This document shows positions 10,754 to 21,636 of a DNA stretch of 64,000 nt, piece by piece. Origin of the DNA: Lichtheimia corymbifera B2541 (lineage: Eukaryota > Mucoromycota > Mucoromycetes > Mucorales > Lichtheimiaceae); NCBI GenBank assembly GCA_000697475.1, contig JNEU01000734.1:397956-461955 (forward strand), read 5' to 3'. The position numbers and the translations under genes are program-made. Each line of letters begins with the position of its first letter. Within the stretch, counting starts at the first letter, position 1. Under the pieces are notes generated by a model that was given only the letters and a program-made list of their open reading frames with translations, had not been told where the DNA came from and did no database searches.

Positions 10754-13278
10754 TTACTTTGATCTGAACTTGAGCAAAGGAGCCAAGATTTCCAGAGGGC
10801 CCGCCTTCTTGAGGAACTCATGCTCCAGGAGTTCTTGTGCAGTTGCTCGTGAACGAACATCAACACAAAGACACACTGCCAAGAATCCCTTGAGCTCACG
10901 GGAAAGTTTTTCAGGATTCTTGAGGGTGGGAGTACCATTGGTAGCGATCAAATAAAGTGCCTTGAGAGGTTCCTCATCCAAGTAGGGTGGCTCGTTTTCA
11001 ATCATCTCAATCGCCATGATACCAAGTGACCAAATATCCACCTTTTCTCCATACTCTTTTTGTTTGACCACTTCAGGAGCCATCTATTCAACAATTCCCA
11101 TTTAGTACTTTTTCTGGGGTACCATGATTAGACCCACTTACCCAATATGGAGTGCCCACCATGGTGGCACGCTTCGTCCTTTGATCCGTCAACTTGGCAC
11201 AGAAACCGAAATCACTGATCTTCACATGACCTTGGGCATTCAACAAAATGTTGTCTGATTTGATATCTCGATGAATAATGTTACGAGAATGCAAATGGTG
11301 CAAACCAGCTGTGGTTTCCAAGCTGACAGTGGCGATTTGTTGTTCAGTCATGGTGTTGTGTTCAATAACGTCTGTCAAGGCACCACCTTCCATAAATTCC
11401 ATAACCACCCACAATTCGGTGTTTTTGACAAGGAACGAGTCGAGAAAGTTGACAATGTTGTGATGATGCGATTCCTTCATGACGAGAATTTCATTGACGA
11501 TCAACTCTTTTCGAGGTTGGTGTGCGAGATCCATCTGCTTGATAGCCACCTTGGTATTGGTGCTGTAAGACATGGCGACATAAACAGATCCAGAGGCACT
11601 ATGGATAAAGAGTTTAATCATCCATGCTGGCTCGATTCAATAAAAGCAACACTTACCCTTGACCCACACGTTTGATACGCTTGTACATATCATTGGGATC
11701 ACCTCGTGTGACAACAGAGCCTATATGGGATAGTTAGACCCAAATATGCATAGGAGATCCATCACACACACACACTTACGCAGCTTTTCCATAATTTGGG
11801 CTTCTGTCATGGTGCTGATACGTTGTTCAACCTTCTTTTTGGGTGTCGATACTTGTTGAGCAGCCTTTTCACGCTCGCGTTCACGCTGCAATCGCTCACG
11901 TTCCTTTTCACGTAATTGTCGTTCCTTTTCACGCTCTCGTGCACGCAACTCCCGCTCGCGCTCACGTTCACGCATCAAACGTTCCTTTTCACGCTCATAG
12001 ATCATACGAGAATCTTCATAGGTGGTGGCACTGTTGCTGCTGCGCATCATACCGTGCTTGGCAAGAGCTGTGCCTTGTGATTTGCTTGGTTCAGGTCTGG
12101 GGTATGATGGCTTGGAAGGTGGATCACGTGGCGAACGAGGATAATGAGGCTATAGGAGAAAGTTAATAAGAACCGATTTTATGCAGTTACACATAATACT
12201 TACAGAAGGAGGTGGTAATCTGGAGCTTTCTGATGGTCGTGGTGTTCTAGGTGATAAAGGCGATCGTGGTTCCTATGGCAACGTTATTAGTATACCATGG
12301 TGATAAGGATCATGATGAATGCTTACGGGACGCTCATCTTGTCTTCGTGTCATCATGGGAGGTGGTGGTGCAGGCCGAGGAGGTGCAGGACGCTGAGGTG
12401 TGGGCAATGGAGATTTCTTGGACTCGTGCATCATAGCAGCCCAACGTTCACTACTTGAGCGATCCAATACGCCATCGTAATCATCATTGTCGTTCTTGGT
12501 TTGTTCAGTGTAAAATTCAAGGACATCCAAGACGGCTTGTGGATTCTTTGCAGCATCTTCAGCGGTGATGGCGGAACCTTTGAGTAACTGAGTCCATTGC
12601 TCTGGGAGACCCTGAATAGTGTAGCTTAGGATTAGTGTGGTTAAACTCATCAAAGTGTGGAGATTACTCGTGATACATTACCGTAAAGGCACCTGACACT
12701 GGATCAAAGCCAACATGAACCTCATGAACAAAGTTAGTCGGACCCGAGGCACCCAAGGGTGATCTCTATTGCACTCGTCAGTTCTGGGTAGATTGCCACG
12801 TGAAAGGATAACCTACATTGTAAATCTCATCCATCCAAGAATACAACTCGTTATCGCTCTTGCAGGCCACATAGTATGTCTTGTCCTTGGTGACTATCTC
12901 GATACAATACGGCTTAAGGTCCGTACGCGTTACTGACTGTATCTCCTTGAGGAAAATAAGAGCCACGCATTGACCCGATTGCTACAAAGTAGACGCGATA
13001 CCGCTTCGTCAATGAGCATCATGTATATTTGTACAAGCTCGTCCCGAGAAAGTACAAGTGAATGTGTCGCGCACCTCATTGCGATGAAAAGTCAGTGCCT
13101 GGTCGCGTAGCACACAGAACCGTTTCGACCATATCCACGCACGCAATCCATCTTCCTTGACGGATAAGTAGCCGTCCTTGATGATTTCCGTCATTGGCTG
13201 GGTGATCTGGAAAGGAGGAACAAGTTGACTTTTTTTGGGCGGGTTCAAAGTTTGGTCTGAGTAGAACGTGTGTAACAT
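10754..13278 (-). CDS. CLA4: p21-activated protein kinase, Cla4 type (PH-CRIB-kinase)
   Basis: A Ser/Thr kinase activated by Cdc42/Rac, controlling polarity and septation. The N-terminal PH domain ([20 protein letters not shown], then [21 protein letters not shown]) places it in the Cla4 branch of PAKs. The CRIB motif follows ([20 protein letters not shown]), then [17 protein letters not shown] Pro-rich linker and a long Arg/Glu helix (near 11.85-12.0 kb) lead to the kinase. The glycine loop [12 protein letters not shown] is split by an intron. Other kinase marks are [27 protein letters not shown] and MVGTPYWMAPEV, the last also split by an intron. The stop is at 10756-10754, after LLKFRSK. 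Either ATG 13278 or ATG 13194 could be the start. The upstream one adds PPFQITQP before the PH domain and reads like coding sequence, so I chose it. Confidence 0.92.
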
Positions 13279-13947
13279 AAGTTTCAACCGTGTACTACTT
13301 ATAAATGGAAGTCCAATATTGGATTCGCGGCACTTGAATACAAGAGCATAGCTTCATCACTTTTAGCATTGTTTCATATACTACTGTTTGTTTATCACGC
13401 AGCACATCATCATCTCGTTACTATCATCTAATTCGGGCACTGGCTATTTTGCAGAAAACACAGATATCCCGCTAACCATATCGCTGGTGTATCCATGTTT
13501 TCGGAACCAGGGGTGATGATATCTAATGATGCAGCAGCGTAGCGCATCTCAATGTCATTCACCCATTTCATACTTCATATCCATTATGTATGCTCTAATT
13601 TCTGGGAGATCAGCCCCACTCAAAAGTCTTCATCTTACATTGCTCTAGTGGCGGTCTCGCCTTGTTACATCCCTGCCCCCCAGCATTGAACATTATTCAC
13701 TTCCACTTTAGATCATCACCCAGCAAATCAATCGGTAGCCTCTCTTATGATAAAACAACCATGCTTTTGGAAAATATTTACTGAGTGAATTTGGTGGTTG
13801 TAAATCAATCGTGTAATGATGACAGAGATGTCGAATAAGAAACCCAAACACCAATCATTAATAATAATAATAGCAGTAGTAGGAGAAATCAATATTGGAC
13901 TATGAAACAAACGAACAACGGGCATGCCGCTTTTTTTTTACTACATT
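13279..13947. other. Spacer between eIF4G and the PAK gene
   Basis: The 3' flank of eIF4G and the 5' flank of the PAK gene. AT-rich, with no coding frame of note and no repeat. Confidence 0.5.
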
Positions 13948-16900
13948 TTAGTTTTGCTGAGCATCATCAGCCTCGTTCTCGGCTTCATTTTCTTGTCGTT
14001 CGGTGGATTCTTCGTTATCTTCAGCACCTTCGTTATGATCATGATCACCCTCTTCACCACCAAGAGCACTATAGAATGTGTGTGTTAATGAATCATGCTT
14101 TGAATATGACCTGCGTGATGTAAAATCTTACCTAAACATGTTACCCATGGAAGATGGGCTTGATCGGCTATCATTGGAGGCATTCTTTTGTTCTCCTGAT
14201 TTGCTGCCGGCGCGATTCAGGCTTGCAAAAGGACTGTTGGATGATGGGCCAAGAACGCTACTCCGTGTTTTGCTACGATCGGTCTTGCCAAAGTTGGCCA
14301 ATTCATTGACACGGCTACCCTTAGTAGTGCCACCAGGGCTACCAGGGCCAACTGTATTCCAGCCATCCACAGAAGTTGATGCATTGCCGCTTTGTGAATT
14401 TTCACGCTTGAGATCCTTTGCACCAGCACCTCTGTGTGAACCTCCTCGAGACATGGGGTGTGGCAAGTTGCCTCGTGAGCTTGTTGTACGCTTCATGGCT
14501 TCCTTTTCTTCACTCTTTGCCTTGGCAGCTTGTTCGTGGACTTCAGCAATTGTGGTAGGTGCAGGTTGATTGCCTCGTCGGCTAACCCATTTGTTCTTTC
14601 GCAAATCAAAGACGTCCATAATCATGAATTTAACACGCGAGCTGAGGTTGGGGCTCTCTGTCATCTCGTTCATACGCTCAAAGAATGCATCCAAGTAATC
14701 ACGGGTACCCTTGACATCGAGGTTCTTGCCAACAGTGGTCATCAACTTGCACATAGTCTCAGTTTCTTCATCACCAACGGTCTTGGGATCAGCGCAAAGA
14801 CGGCCAAAGCATTGGATCATGATACGTTCAGTCAACATGCGACGCTTGAACAATTCACCAATAAGTTGAACAAGACCAAGACCTTGACGCTTAGCCTTGA
14901 CAGCAGCATAGTATTCATCGGTGAGCATGTCGGCATTATTCTCGTCCATCTTGGGAATCTGCATCTTCCAACCACGCTCGAAATCACTTTGACAGCGGTT
15001 CAACAAGTATTTACGGAACAAGTGAGCACCATGGACGACCTTGCCTTCCTTGTCGAAAACGTTGACATCCTTGATATCATCAGTCATGCTCTGATAAAGT
15101 CGCTCACACAATTGAGCCCACATGGGTGCAAAGGCAGGTTCATCACATGCTTTGTCAAAGGTGAGTTGGATAACCAAACGTAAAGCACGGCCATTGTCTT
15201 CCTTCTTGGAGTATGAAGCGTATTCCCAAATTTGGCTGGAGATGGAATCGAACTTTTCAAAAGTGAGCTTGTTGAGCAAAGACTTGACCTTGCGGATGAT
15301 CAACTCATCAGGCATCTCTTCTTCAGCATTCTCGCCTGCAGCAGCAGCAGCGGCAGCAGCTTCCATTTTTTTACGCATAGCAAGAGGGACCCAACGATTC
15401 TGACTCTTTTCCAAGGGAACCACTTGTTCGGGAGGAATGGTAGGACCACCCTTTTGTTCCTTTTCTTCATCCTTCTTCTCCTTGCCGCCATGACGCTTAC
15501 CACCACGGCCACTACGGCTACGACCACCATGGGAACCTTCACGTTGCATACCACCAGGTGATCCAGGAGGAGGTAAACCATGACTGCCACTTCCAGCACG
15601 GTGTGATAAAGGACGACCACCAGCAAACTTGCCCATTTCCATACGACCATCCTTAGAACCATGACGGAACATACCCATGTCCATAGGTGAACCAGGAGTA
15701 CGAGGACCACGTCCGCGTTCAGATCCTTGACGACGGCTTGATTGACGAGAGCCACGTTCATTGGATTCTTCAGACATCATCTCCTTAAACACTGAGAGAT
15801 CTTCAGATGTCTCACGGCAAAGAGGTTGGAACTGCAACAAAAACTTGGGATCGTATTGAAGCTTTCCACTTTGGGTATCACGAGTACCACCAGAAGGTTT
15901 GACATCTTCAGGATAAGAAATAGCACTGAAATCCTCAATGGTGCGCATGGGTGTTGTAGGTGTCTTGCGTGCAGTAGCAGGAGTAGCAGGAGTTGCTGGA
16001 GTAGTAGCTGCATTGCTGGAAGATGATACAGCTGCCATATCAAGACGAGCAGGTGTCTTGGTTGCCTTTTCTTCACCAGTTTCAGCTGGTTTGGCTTGTT
16101 GTTCCTCAGCTTCCTTGGCCTTCTTGTCAGCTTCCTCCTTGGCTTTACGTTCAGCTTCTTCTTCCTTGGCCTTACGCTCAGCTTCTTCACGTTCCTTCTG
16201 CTCACGCTCCTTTTGCTCAGCTTCTTCCTTGGCCTTGCGTTCAGCTTCTTCACGCTCCTTCTCTTCGCGTTCCTTACGCTCAGCTTCTTCCTTGGCCTTG
16301 CGTTCAGCTTCTTCACGCTCCTTTTCTTCACGTTCCTTACGCTCAGCCTCTTCCTTGGCCTTGCGTTCAGCTTCTTCACGTTCCTTTTCCTCACGCTCTT
16401 TGCGTTCAGCTTCTTCCTTTGCACGTTGAGCAGCTTCTTCACGATCACGCTTTTCACGGTTGGTAATTGCTGGATCGACGATAGGAATGGCTTTGGAAGT
16501 GGATGGTGGTAAAGAGGTGACCTTCTTTTCCGATTTGACAGGAGTCTCTTTTGTGCTGGTGCTGCTAGCTGATGAGCTGGTAGAGTTGACGTTATCCATA
16601 TTGACATCTTTGCCGGTGTTGGGATCGACAATACGGATTCTATTCTTGCTGCGTGGTGGAGGAACGTAATGCTGTGTTTGACCGCTCATGCCATTCATTG
16701 CCATAGGGTCGTAAGTGGGAGGATAAAAACTGCGTTGACCATCAAAATTCTGAGGGGGGACAAACTAGATACCATATATGTTAATCACGATTCATTGTTT
16801 GTGATAAGGACCATTATACTTACATATTGCGGAATATGACCATGAACAGGAGCAGGACTAGCCCAGCTATTTGGCATTGGGATATTTTGGCCGGGCATTG

Positions 16901-17928
16901 AAGGGGAAGGAGCTTGACCCATGAGAGGGGAGATGGATTGCTTTTGATGATGAGGAACATAGCCAGCTTGTGCGTTTTGCATGTTGGGGGAATGCGAGAT
17001 GTTTTTGTTCTGATTGTAACGTTGACCGCTGTAATGTCTGTTACCACCATAATGCTGAGGAGGCTGTTGTTGTTGTTGTTGTTGTTGTTGGGAATCAGAT
17101 GCAGAATGATTTGATTGAGTGGAATCTCGTCGTTGTTGTGGGGTTTGTTGTGGAGGTTGTTGTGGGCTTGCCTATAATATATAAAATATGTTTAATATAT
17201 ATACAAGCCTCCCGTCCCACATTTTAACCAATGAAACTTACGGAGGATGCGTCAGTGTCAGTAGCAGGCAAACTGCCAAATTTGATGGTAAGGTTGACAT
17301 TGGGACCTTCTTCAGTCTTCCATGATTCGGTAATCACATTGGGGCTATCATCTTGATTGATGGAGCCAAACTGGATGGGAGCTACCGCAGCAATGTTGTC
17401 AGGAAACCCCGCTTAACGATCCCATCTAATCCCCTTGTTTACATACCTGAATCTGCGGGTGGAGCCTGTGGAAGCTGCACAGATGCGCTCCGAGCACCTT
17501 TACTAGCTGGTGACGATTGTGCCGATCCGTTCTTGGAGGGACTATTTCTGCTATATGGGTTAAGGATTGATTGACATTGCATGGGCCATGTGTTCAGTGA
17601 CAGCGTGTGATAAAAAAGGATACGTTTCTTTGGCCACAGCCGATGCAAACGACGATTGCTGAGTCGACGACTCTGCTGAATCGGTAGCCGTTCCGTTTAT
17701 TGATGCACTTCCATTCGATGTTGTTCTTGTGTTCTGTTGTCGTTCATTTTGGGAGGTCGATCGAGAATTAGCGGGGGATTGGTTGGTGTTGGGTTGTTGT
17801 TGTTGCGTTTGTGATGGTGGGCGATCTTGAATCTGTGAGCTTCGCTTTGCAGCCGCTGCGTAATTGAACACTGCTCTGGTAGTTGACTTGCCGTTGTTGG
17901 TCTCGTTTGTATTTGGAGTTCTATTCAT
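13948..17928 (-). CDS. eIF4G: Translation initiation factor eIF4G
   Basis: The scaffold of the cap-binding complex eIF4F, which links eIF4E, eIF4A, eIF3 and poly(A)-binding protein. Five upstream exons (17928 to about 16.77 kb) encode a Gln/Asn/Ser-rich N terminus including FNYAAAAKRSSQ and NLTIKFGSLP. A long exon from about 16.77 to 14.13 kb follows, and a last exon ends at 13948. An acidic-basic helix of repeated AERKEREEKEREE units covers 16.14-16.44 kb. KLQYDPKFLLQFQ contains the eIF4E-binding signature Y-x4-L-hydrophobic. The MIF4G domain begins near IIRKVKSLLNKLTFEKFDSI and continues through LVIQLTFDKACDEPAFAPMW. RGG/RGS-rich stretches flank it (RSGRGGKRHGG). The acidic tail NEAENEADDAQQN ends the protein. 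Fungal eIF4G normally lacks the C-terminal MA3/W2 domains, which fits. Confidence 0.93.
16140..16440 (-). repeat. In-frame tandem repeat of about 63 bp in eIF4G
   Basis: About four and a half copies of a 21-codon unit reading EEAERKAKEEAERKEREEKER, with the last copies drifting to KEREQKER and a shortened KKAKEAEEQQ. On the other strand the same bases give a long open frame of Leu/Phe/Ser runs, which is a by-product. The unit predicts a continuous single alpha-helix between the N-terminal disordered region and the eIF4E-binding site. Copy number could vary between strains by slippage. Confidence 0.8.
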
Positions 17929-18713
17929 TAGTTGAAATCAAAAGTGCATATCCCAGCAGGACCTAGTGGCTTTGTAGACACAAAAGTAAATGATAGCCGT
18001 ACGTTAGCAATCTGTACCAGCCAAAGTAAATGGTGACCAAGAATAACAAAGAAAGCACTTACTTGCTTTTGTTGTAGTATGGTGCAGGATAGGAGCAGGA
18101 GTGAAAGTGCACCGAGTTGGAAAGAGAGAAAAAACTTTGCTTGTGTGGATGCCGGTCACTGAAATCAATTGGAGGGACTACAACTCAAACCAGCGGCTGC
18201 TTTGTCGACTTGGCAACCTATCCTGGATACCGCCCGTACATAGCAACAACAACGAAAACCATACCCCGTTTTGTACACTTGCCCATTATCATGATTTGCT
18301 CTTTATTTCATTCTCATAATCAACCTTTCATCTCATAACACGATTTTTACTCGTGCAGAAACATCATACTCCAATACACACATTGCTGCAAAACATATAT
18401 GTCCCCTCGTAGACCTTGTGATGATGCATAATGAACACTACTGCAACCCCCATTAAGCCAATAAAAATATTCAACAATGACCAACACAATTGTACTTGAA
18501 AGAAAAGTGTATCAATGTTGGATAATGCCATAAGGAATGTTCTATCGATACATGCACCTGTAATATAGATATGCTCAGCATCGGCGGACAGCAGATCATT
18601 TTTCGGTCAATTGCCGACGAAAAAGGCAATAATACCAAGGTCGCAGCACACACTTTTCACACCCTATATATATAGCCAAGAATTCTTTCAAAGATAACAC
18701 TTTCAATAACACC
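17929..18713. promoter_or_regulatory. Divergent promoter region between eIF4G and P450
   Basis: The two genes start facing away from each other here. A TATATATATA tract at about 18664-18674 lies roughly 40-50 bp upstream of the P450 ATG. GT/AG signals in the first 150 bp next to eIF4G could mark a 5' UTR intron. No other gene is apparent. Confidence 0.4.
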
Positions 18714-20676
18714 ATGCAATCTATCGTATCCAATTTCTTACAACAACGTCAAGCAACAACAGCTACCGTGGCAACCACAAGTATTATTGCAGCCACCATT
18801 CTGTTGTACAGTTTCAACCGGCTCAGCCGAAACAAAAGGGATGATTCAACCCCTTGTATCCCTCACAGATTCCCCTTTATTGGATCGACCCTGGAATACC
18901 TCGCCGATACCGAAGCATTTGCAAAGAAATATAGTGATCTCTATGGTCCGGTATTCAAGGCACATCTATTTGGCAAGGTGAATTGAGGGATCAAATTGGA
19001 TGAATTGTGGCTGATTGAACCGCATCAAACAGGTTGTGATTGTTGTTGGTGGGCAATATGCAGAGGAAGTCTTTACAAATCCCGACATGAGCTTCATTGA
19101 GAGCAATAACAAAGTATATGTGGATAACACAAACAACGTTATCACGCTAATCTTACACGTGATGTCCTTGGTTAGTTTATCAATGTCAACGGTGCTCTCG
19201 ATACGAATTCATACCAACTTACCACGAATGATCTGAGACATCTTATCCTCAAGCACTTGAAAGACGATATCGATATTTACTTGGCTCGTGTGCAAAAAGA
19301 GGTAAGTAACGCATATCAAAAGATGGTTTCAACCCGTCTCATGTATGATGTCGTAGACCCTGCAAGTCCTTAAAAACAAATTGGGCGATCATTCTTCAGG
19401 TATGCTGGCTATATGCAAGTGACGTTTCATGCAATAACAAGTGATCCATATGACGTTTCAGTGACACTCGCTGGGTTGTATCCATTGGCCCGAGCACTTA
19501 CGGCGAATGCTACTGGCACTGTGTTTGGGGGACCTTCAATGCTTTCCAATGATACTCTGATGGAGCATTTTGAATACACAGCTGACGAGACTCTAAAGGA
19601 TGTTATTCGAGCTGCCCCCTATACCATGTTTTGGCCTGGATTAAGCTATCTTTACAGATGGTGGGTATTAAGCAGACTCCTTCCTCCGAATTGCAGCTAA
19701 CCATTATTCGCGAAATAGCATTTTGCAACCAAAGTTTGGGAGCATCAAACGTCATTTGAAGGTTATTAAGCGTGCTGTGAGACCTGAAGTCGAACGTCGC
19801 CTCCAATCTCTTCGTGAAAATGGCACTTTATACGGGGTAGGCAATAGTAGCCATGATGGTAGTACCCGGATTGTCCATCAGCTAAATAGCTTTATGCAGG
19901 AACAAGATGTGATGAATTATATTATTGAGACCCATTTGCTTGATCAAAATGATACCATCGTCATCAACAGCATTTCCAATTGGTTTGTGGTGATGAGCTT
20001 CCTTAGTGTCCTTACAACATCCGGTGCATTGGCCAACGTCTTGGAGTATCTAGCCAAATATCCAGAATATGTTGCCGAATTACTCGAAGAGCAAAACCGC
20101 ATCATTCCACAAGATCAAATGGGAGTAACATCGGCAGAGCAGAAAAAGCTGATCAAACTCGATAGCTTTATACGCGAAGTGTTTCGTATTACTACCAAAA
20201 ACTTTGGACATGCACACACGCATATTGGGAAACAAGATATTGTCCTTAGCAATGGTACCGTTGTGCACCCTGGAGATGAAGTCTATATCAATCTTTGGCA
20301 TGTAAACTTTGACCCAAAGTTCCAACAAGGTGTGGAAGATGTTGAGACATTCAAGCCTTTCCGATATGTTGAACAAGATAAACCCGCTGTCAGATGCAGC
20401 CCTGACTACTTGGCATTTGGGCTTGGAAGGTATGTATTATCAATACAATAGGATCCATTGTTGCTGTTGTTCGCTTACGAAGGGCTACTGTGAACTGTAA
20501 ATAGACATGCTTGCCCCGGTCGTTGGTTTGCCATTGATATCATAAAATCCATCATTAGCATCGTGATCCGCCATTATGAGCTATCGTTAGCACCCGAGGA
20601 CGATAAAACTGGCACTCCCGATGTCCTTGAAAAAGATGCCCGTCGTGTCATTGTGAGCTCTCGAACATCAACATAA
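18714..20676 (+). CDS. Cytochrome P450 monooxygenase
   Basis: A membrane-anchored haem monooxygenase. Exons run 18714-18977, 19033 to about 19112, and four or five more to 20676, for roughly 520 residues. The N-terminal anchor is TVATTSIIAATILLYSF, followed by a PCIPHRFPFIGSTLEYL hinge (a normal Pro-rich start). The haem loop is split by an intron, AFGLGR then HACPGRWFA, with the cysteine ligand present. The K-helix ExxR is visible in LDSFIREVFRITTK. The I-helix region reads NSISNWFVVMSFLSVLTTSG and lacks the usual acidic-Thr pair (A/G-G-x-D/E-T). The substrate and CYP family cannot be told from the sequence alone. The gene is separate from its neighbours in strand and function. Confidence 0.88.
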
Positions 20677-20813
20677 TGGGGAACGCTATTAGATTAGCAT
20701 CTCCATGTCACTAATATGTCCATACATTCAATAAAGCGTGATTTTACAATTCAGTTATGCATTCTATTGATCATTGTACAATGTATATTCTATTATGTAT
20801 CAAGCTACTACTG

Positions 20814-21563
20814 CTACGACTGCTGCTGATCATGTGCTGTAATAGCATCGGCGATATAAGAAGCTCTTGGTTTCTCTGCTACTGCATGGACCGTTAACCC
20901 CATTTGTTGTAAATGATCTGAGGTGGTTGGACCGATAGCTGCAAGTTTGCAAGATGATAGCATTGGGTGTTTCCCAAGTTGTTGGATATAATCGACTCCA
21001 GAAGGGCTGAAAAGAACAAACCAATCATCCTTTGTGTATGTCAATGCGTTGAGACGTTCCTCGAGTTGTGGATGCATGCATGTCTTGTAAGCTTGGATTT
21101 CGAGTACGGGAATATTGGCTTCTGCCATAGTATCGGGTAATACATCACGTCGCTTGTCACCAGCAAGGAATAGCAAAGATTCAGGCCGGTCAGCGAGTAT
21201 TAATGGTGCAAGTTCTGTAGCACGACTCGCCACTACAGGCTGCCGAGAGAAAAATGACAAGTCGCTCAACTGCTGTGCTGTTTTGCTACCAACGATATAC
21301 AAGTTCAAGTCGTGCCATTGAGGGTGAATGGTGGTGGCTGCTTGTCGTTTGGCTGCTGCCAATGACTCAACAGCGCGTTGTGAAGTAATGAGAAGAGAAC
21401 TATGCTGTGGAGCCTTCGACATTAGGTCGGCAAGGTGTGCAATCGATTCATGGGCGAATTCGAGAACTGGAATGAAGCGAACGTCGTAGCCTTGTTGTGT
21501 CAGGGCAAGTTGATATTCGTCAGGGTCATCATGACTTTGAGCTCGAAAAAGAAATACCGTCAT
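20814..21563 (-). CDS. HEM4: Uroporphyrinogen-III synthase
   Basis: Cyclises hydroxymethylbilane to uroporphyrinogen III in haem synthesis. It is an intronless frame of 249 codons, the usual length for the family. Typical blocks are the start MTVFLFRA, LLITSQRAVESL, LYIVGSKTAQQL, LLFLAGDKRRDVLPDTM, FVLFSPSGVDYI and KLAAIGPTTSDHLQQMG. The sequence ends with a QQQS tail. The gene converges on the P450 gene, with 137 bp between the stops. One makes haem and the other uses it, but the arrangement is tail to tail and no shared promoter is implied. Confidence 0.93.
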   Translation of the reverse strand: MTVFLFRAQSHDDPDEYQLALTQQGYDVRFIPVLEFAHESIAHLADLMSKAPQHSSLLITSQRAVESLAAAKRQAATTIHPQWHDLNLYIVGSKTAQQLSDLSFFSRQPVVASRATELAPLILADRPESLLFLAGDKRRDVLPDTMAEANIPVLEIQAYKTCMHPQLEERLNALTYTKDDWFVLFSPSGVDYIQQLGKHPMLSSCKLAAIGPTTSDHLQQMGLTVHAVAEKPRASYIADAITAHDQQQS

Positions 21564-21636
21564 GAGAGGAGAGTGAGAGAAAATGTGGTGCGTGTGTGTG
21601 TGTGTGCGTGAAAGAAAGAAGGATGGGAATTATTCC

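Noticed and set aside
16096..16512. Hydrophobic Leu/Phe/Ser-rich open frames on the plus strand
   Set aside because: They are the complement of the eIF4G Glu/Arg/Lys repeat and have no independent support.
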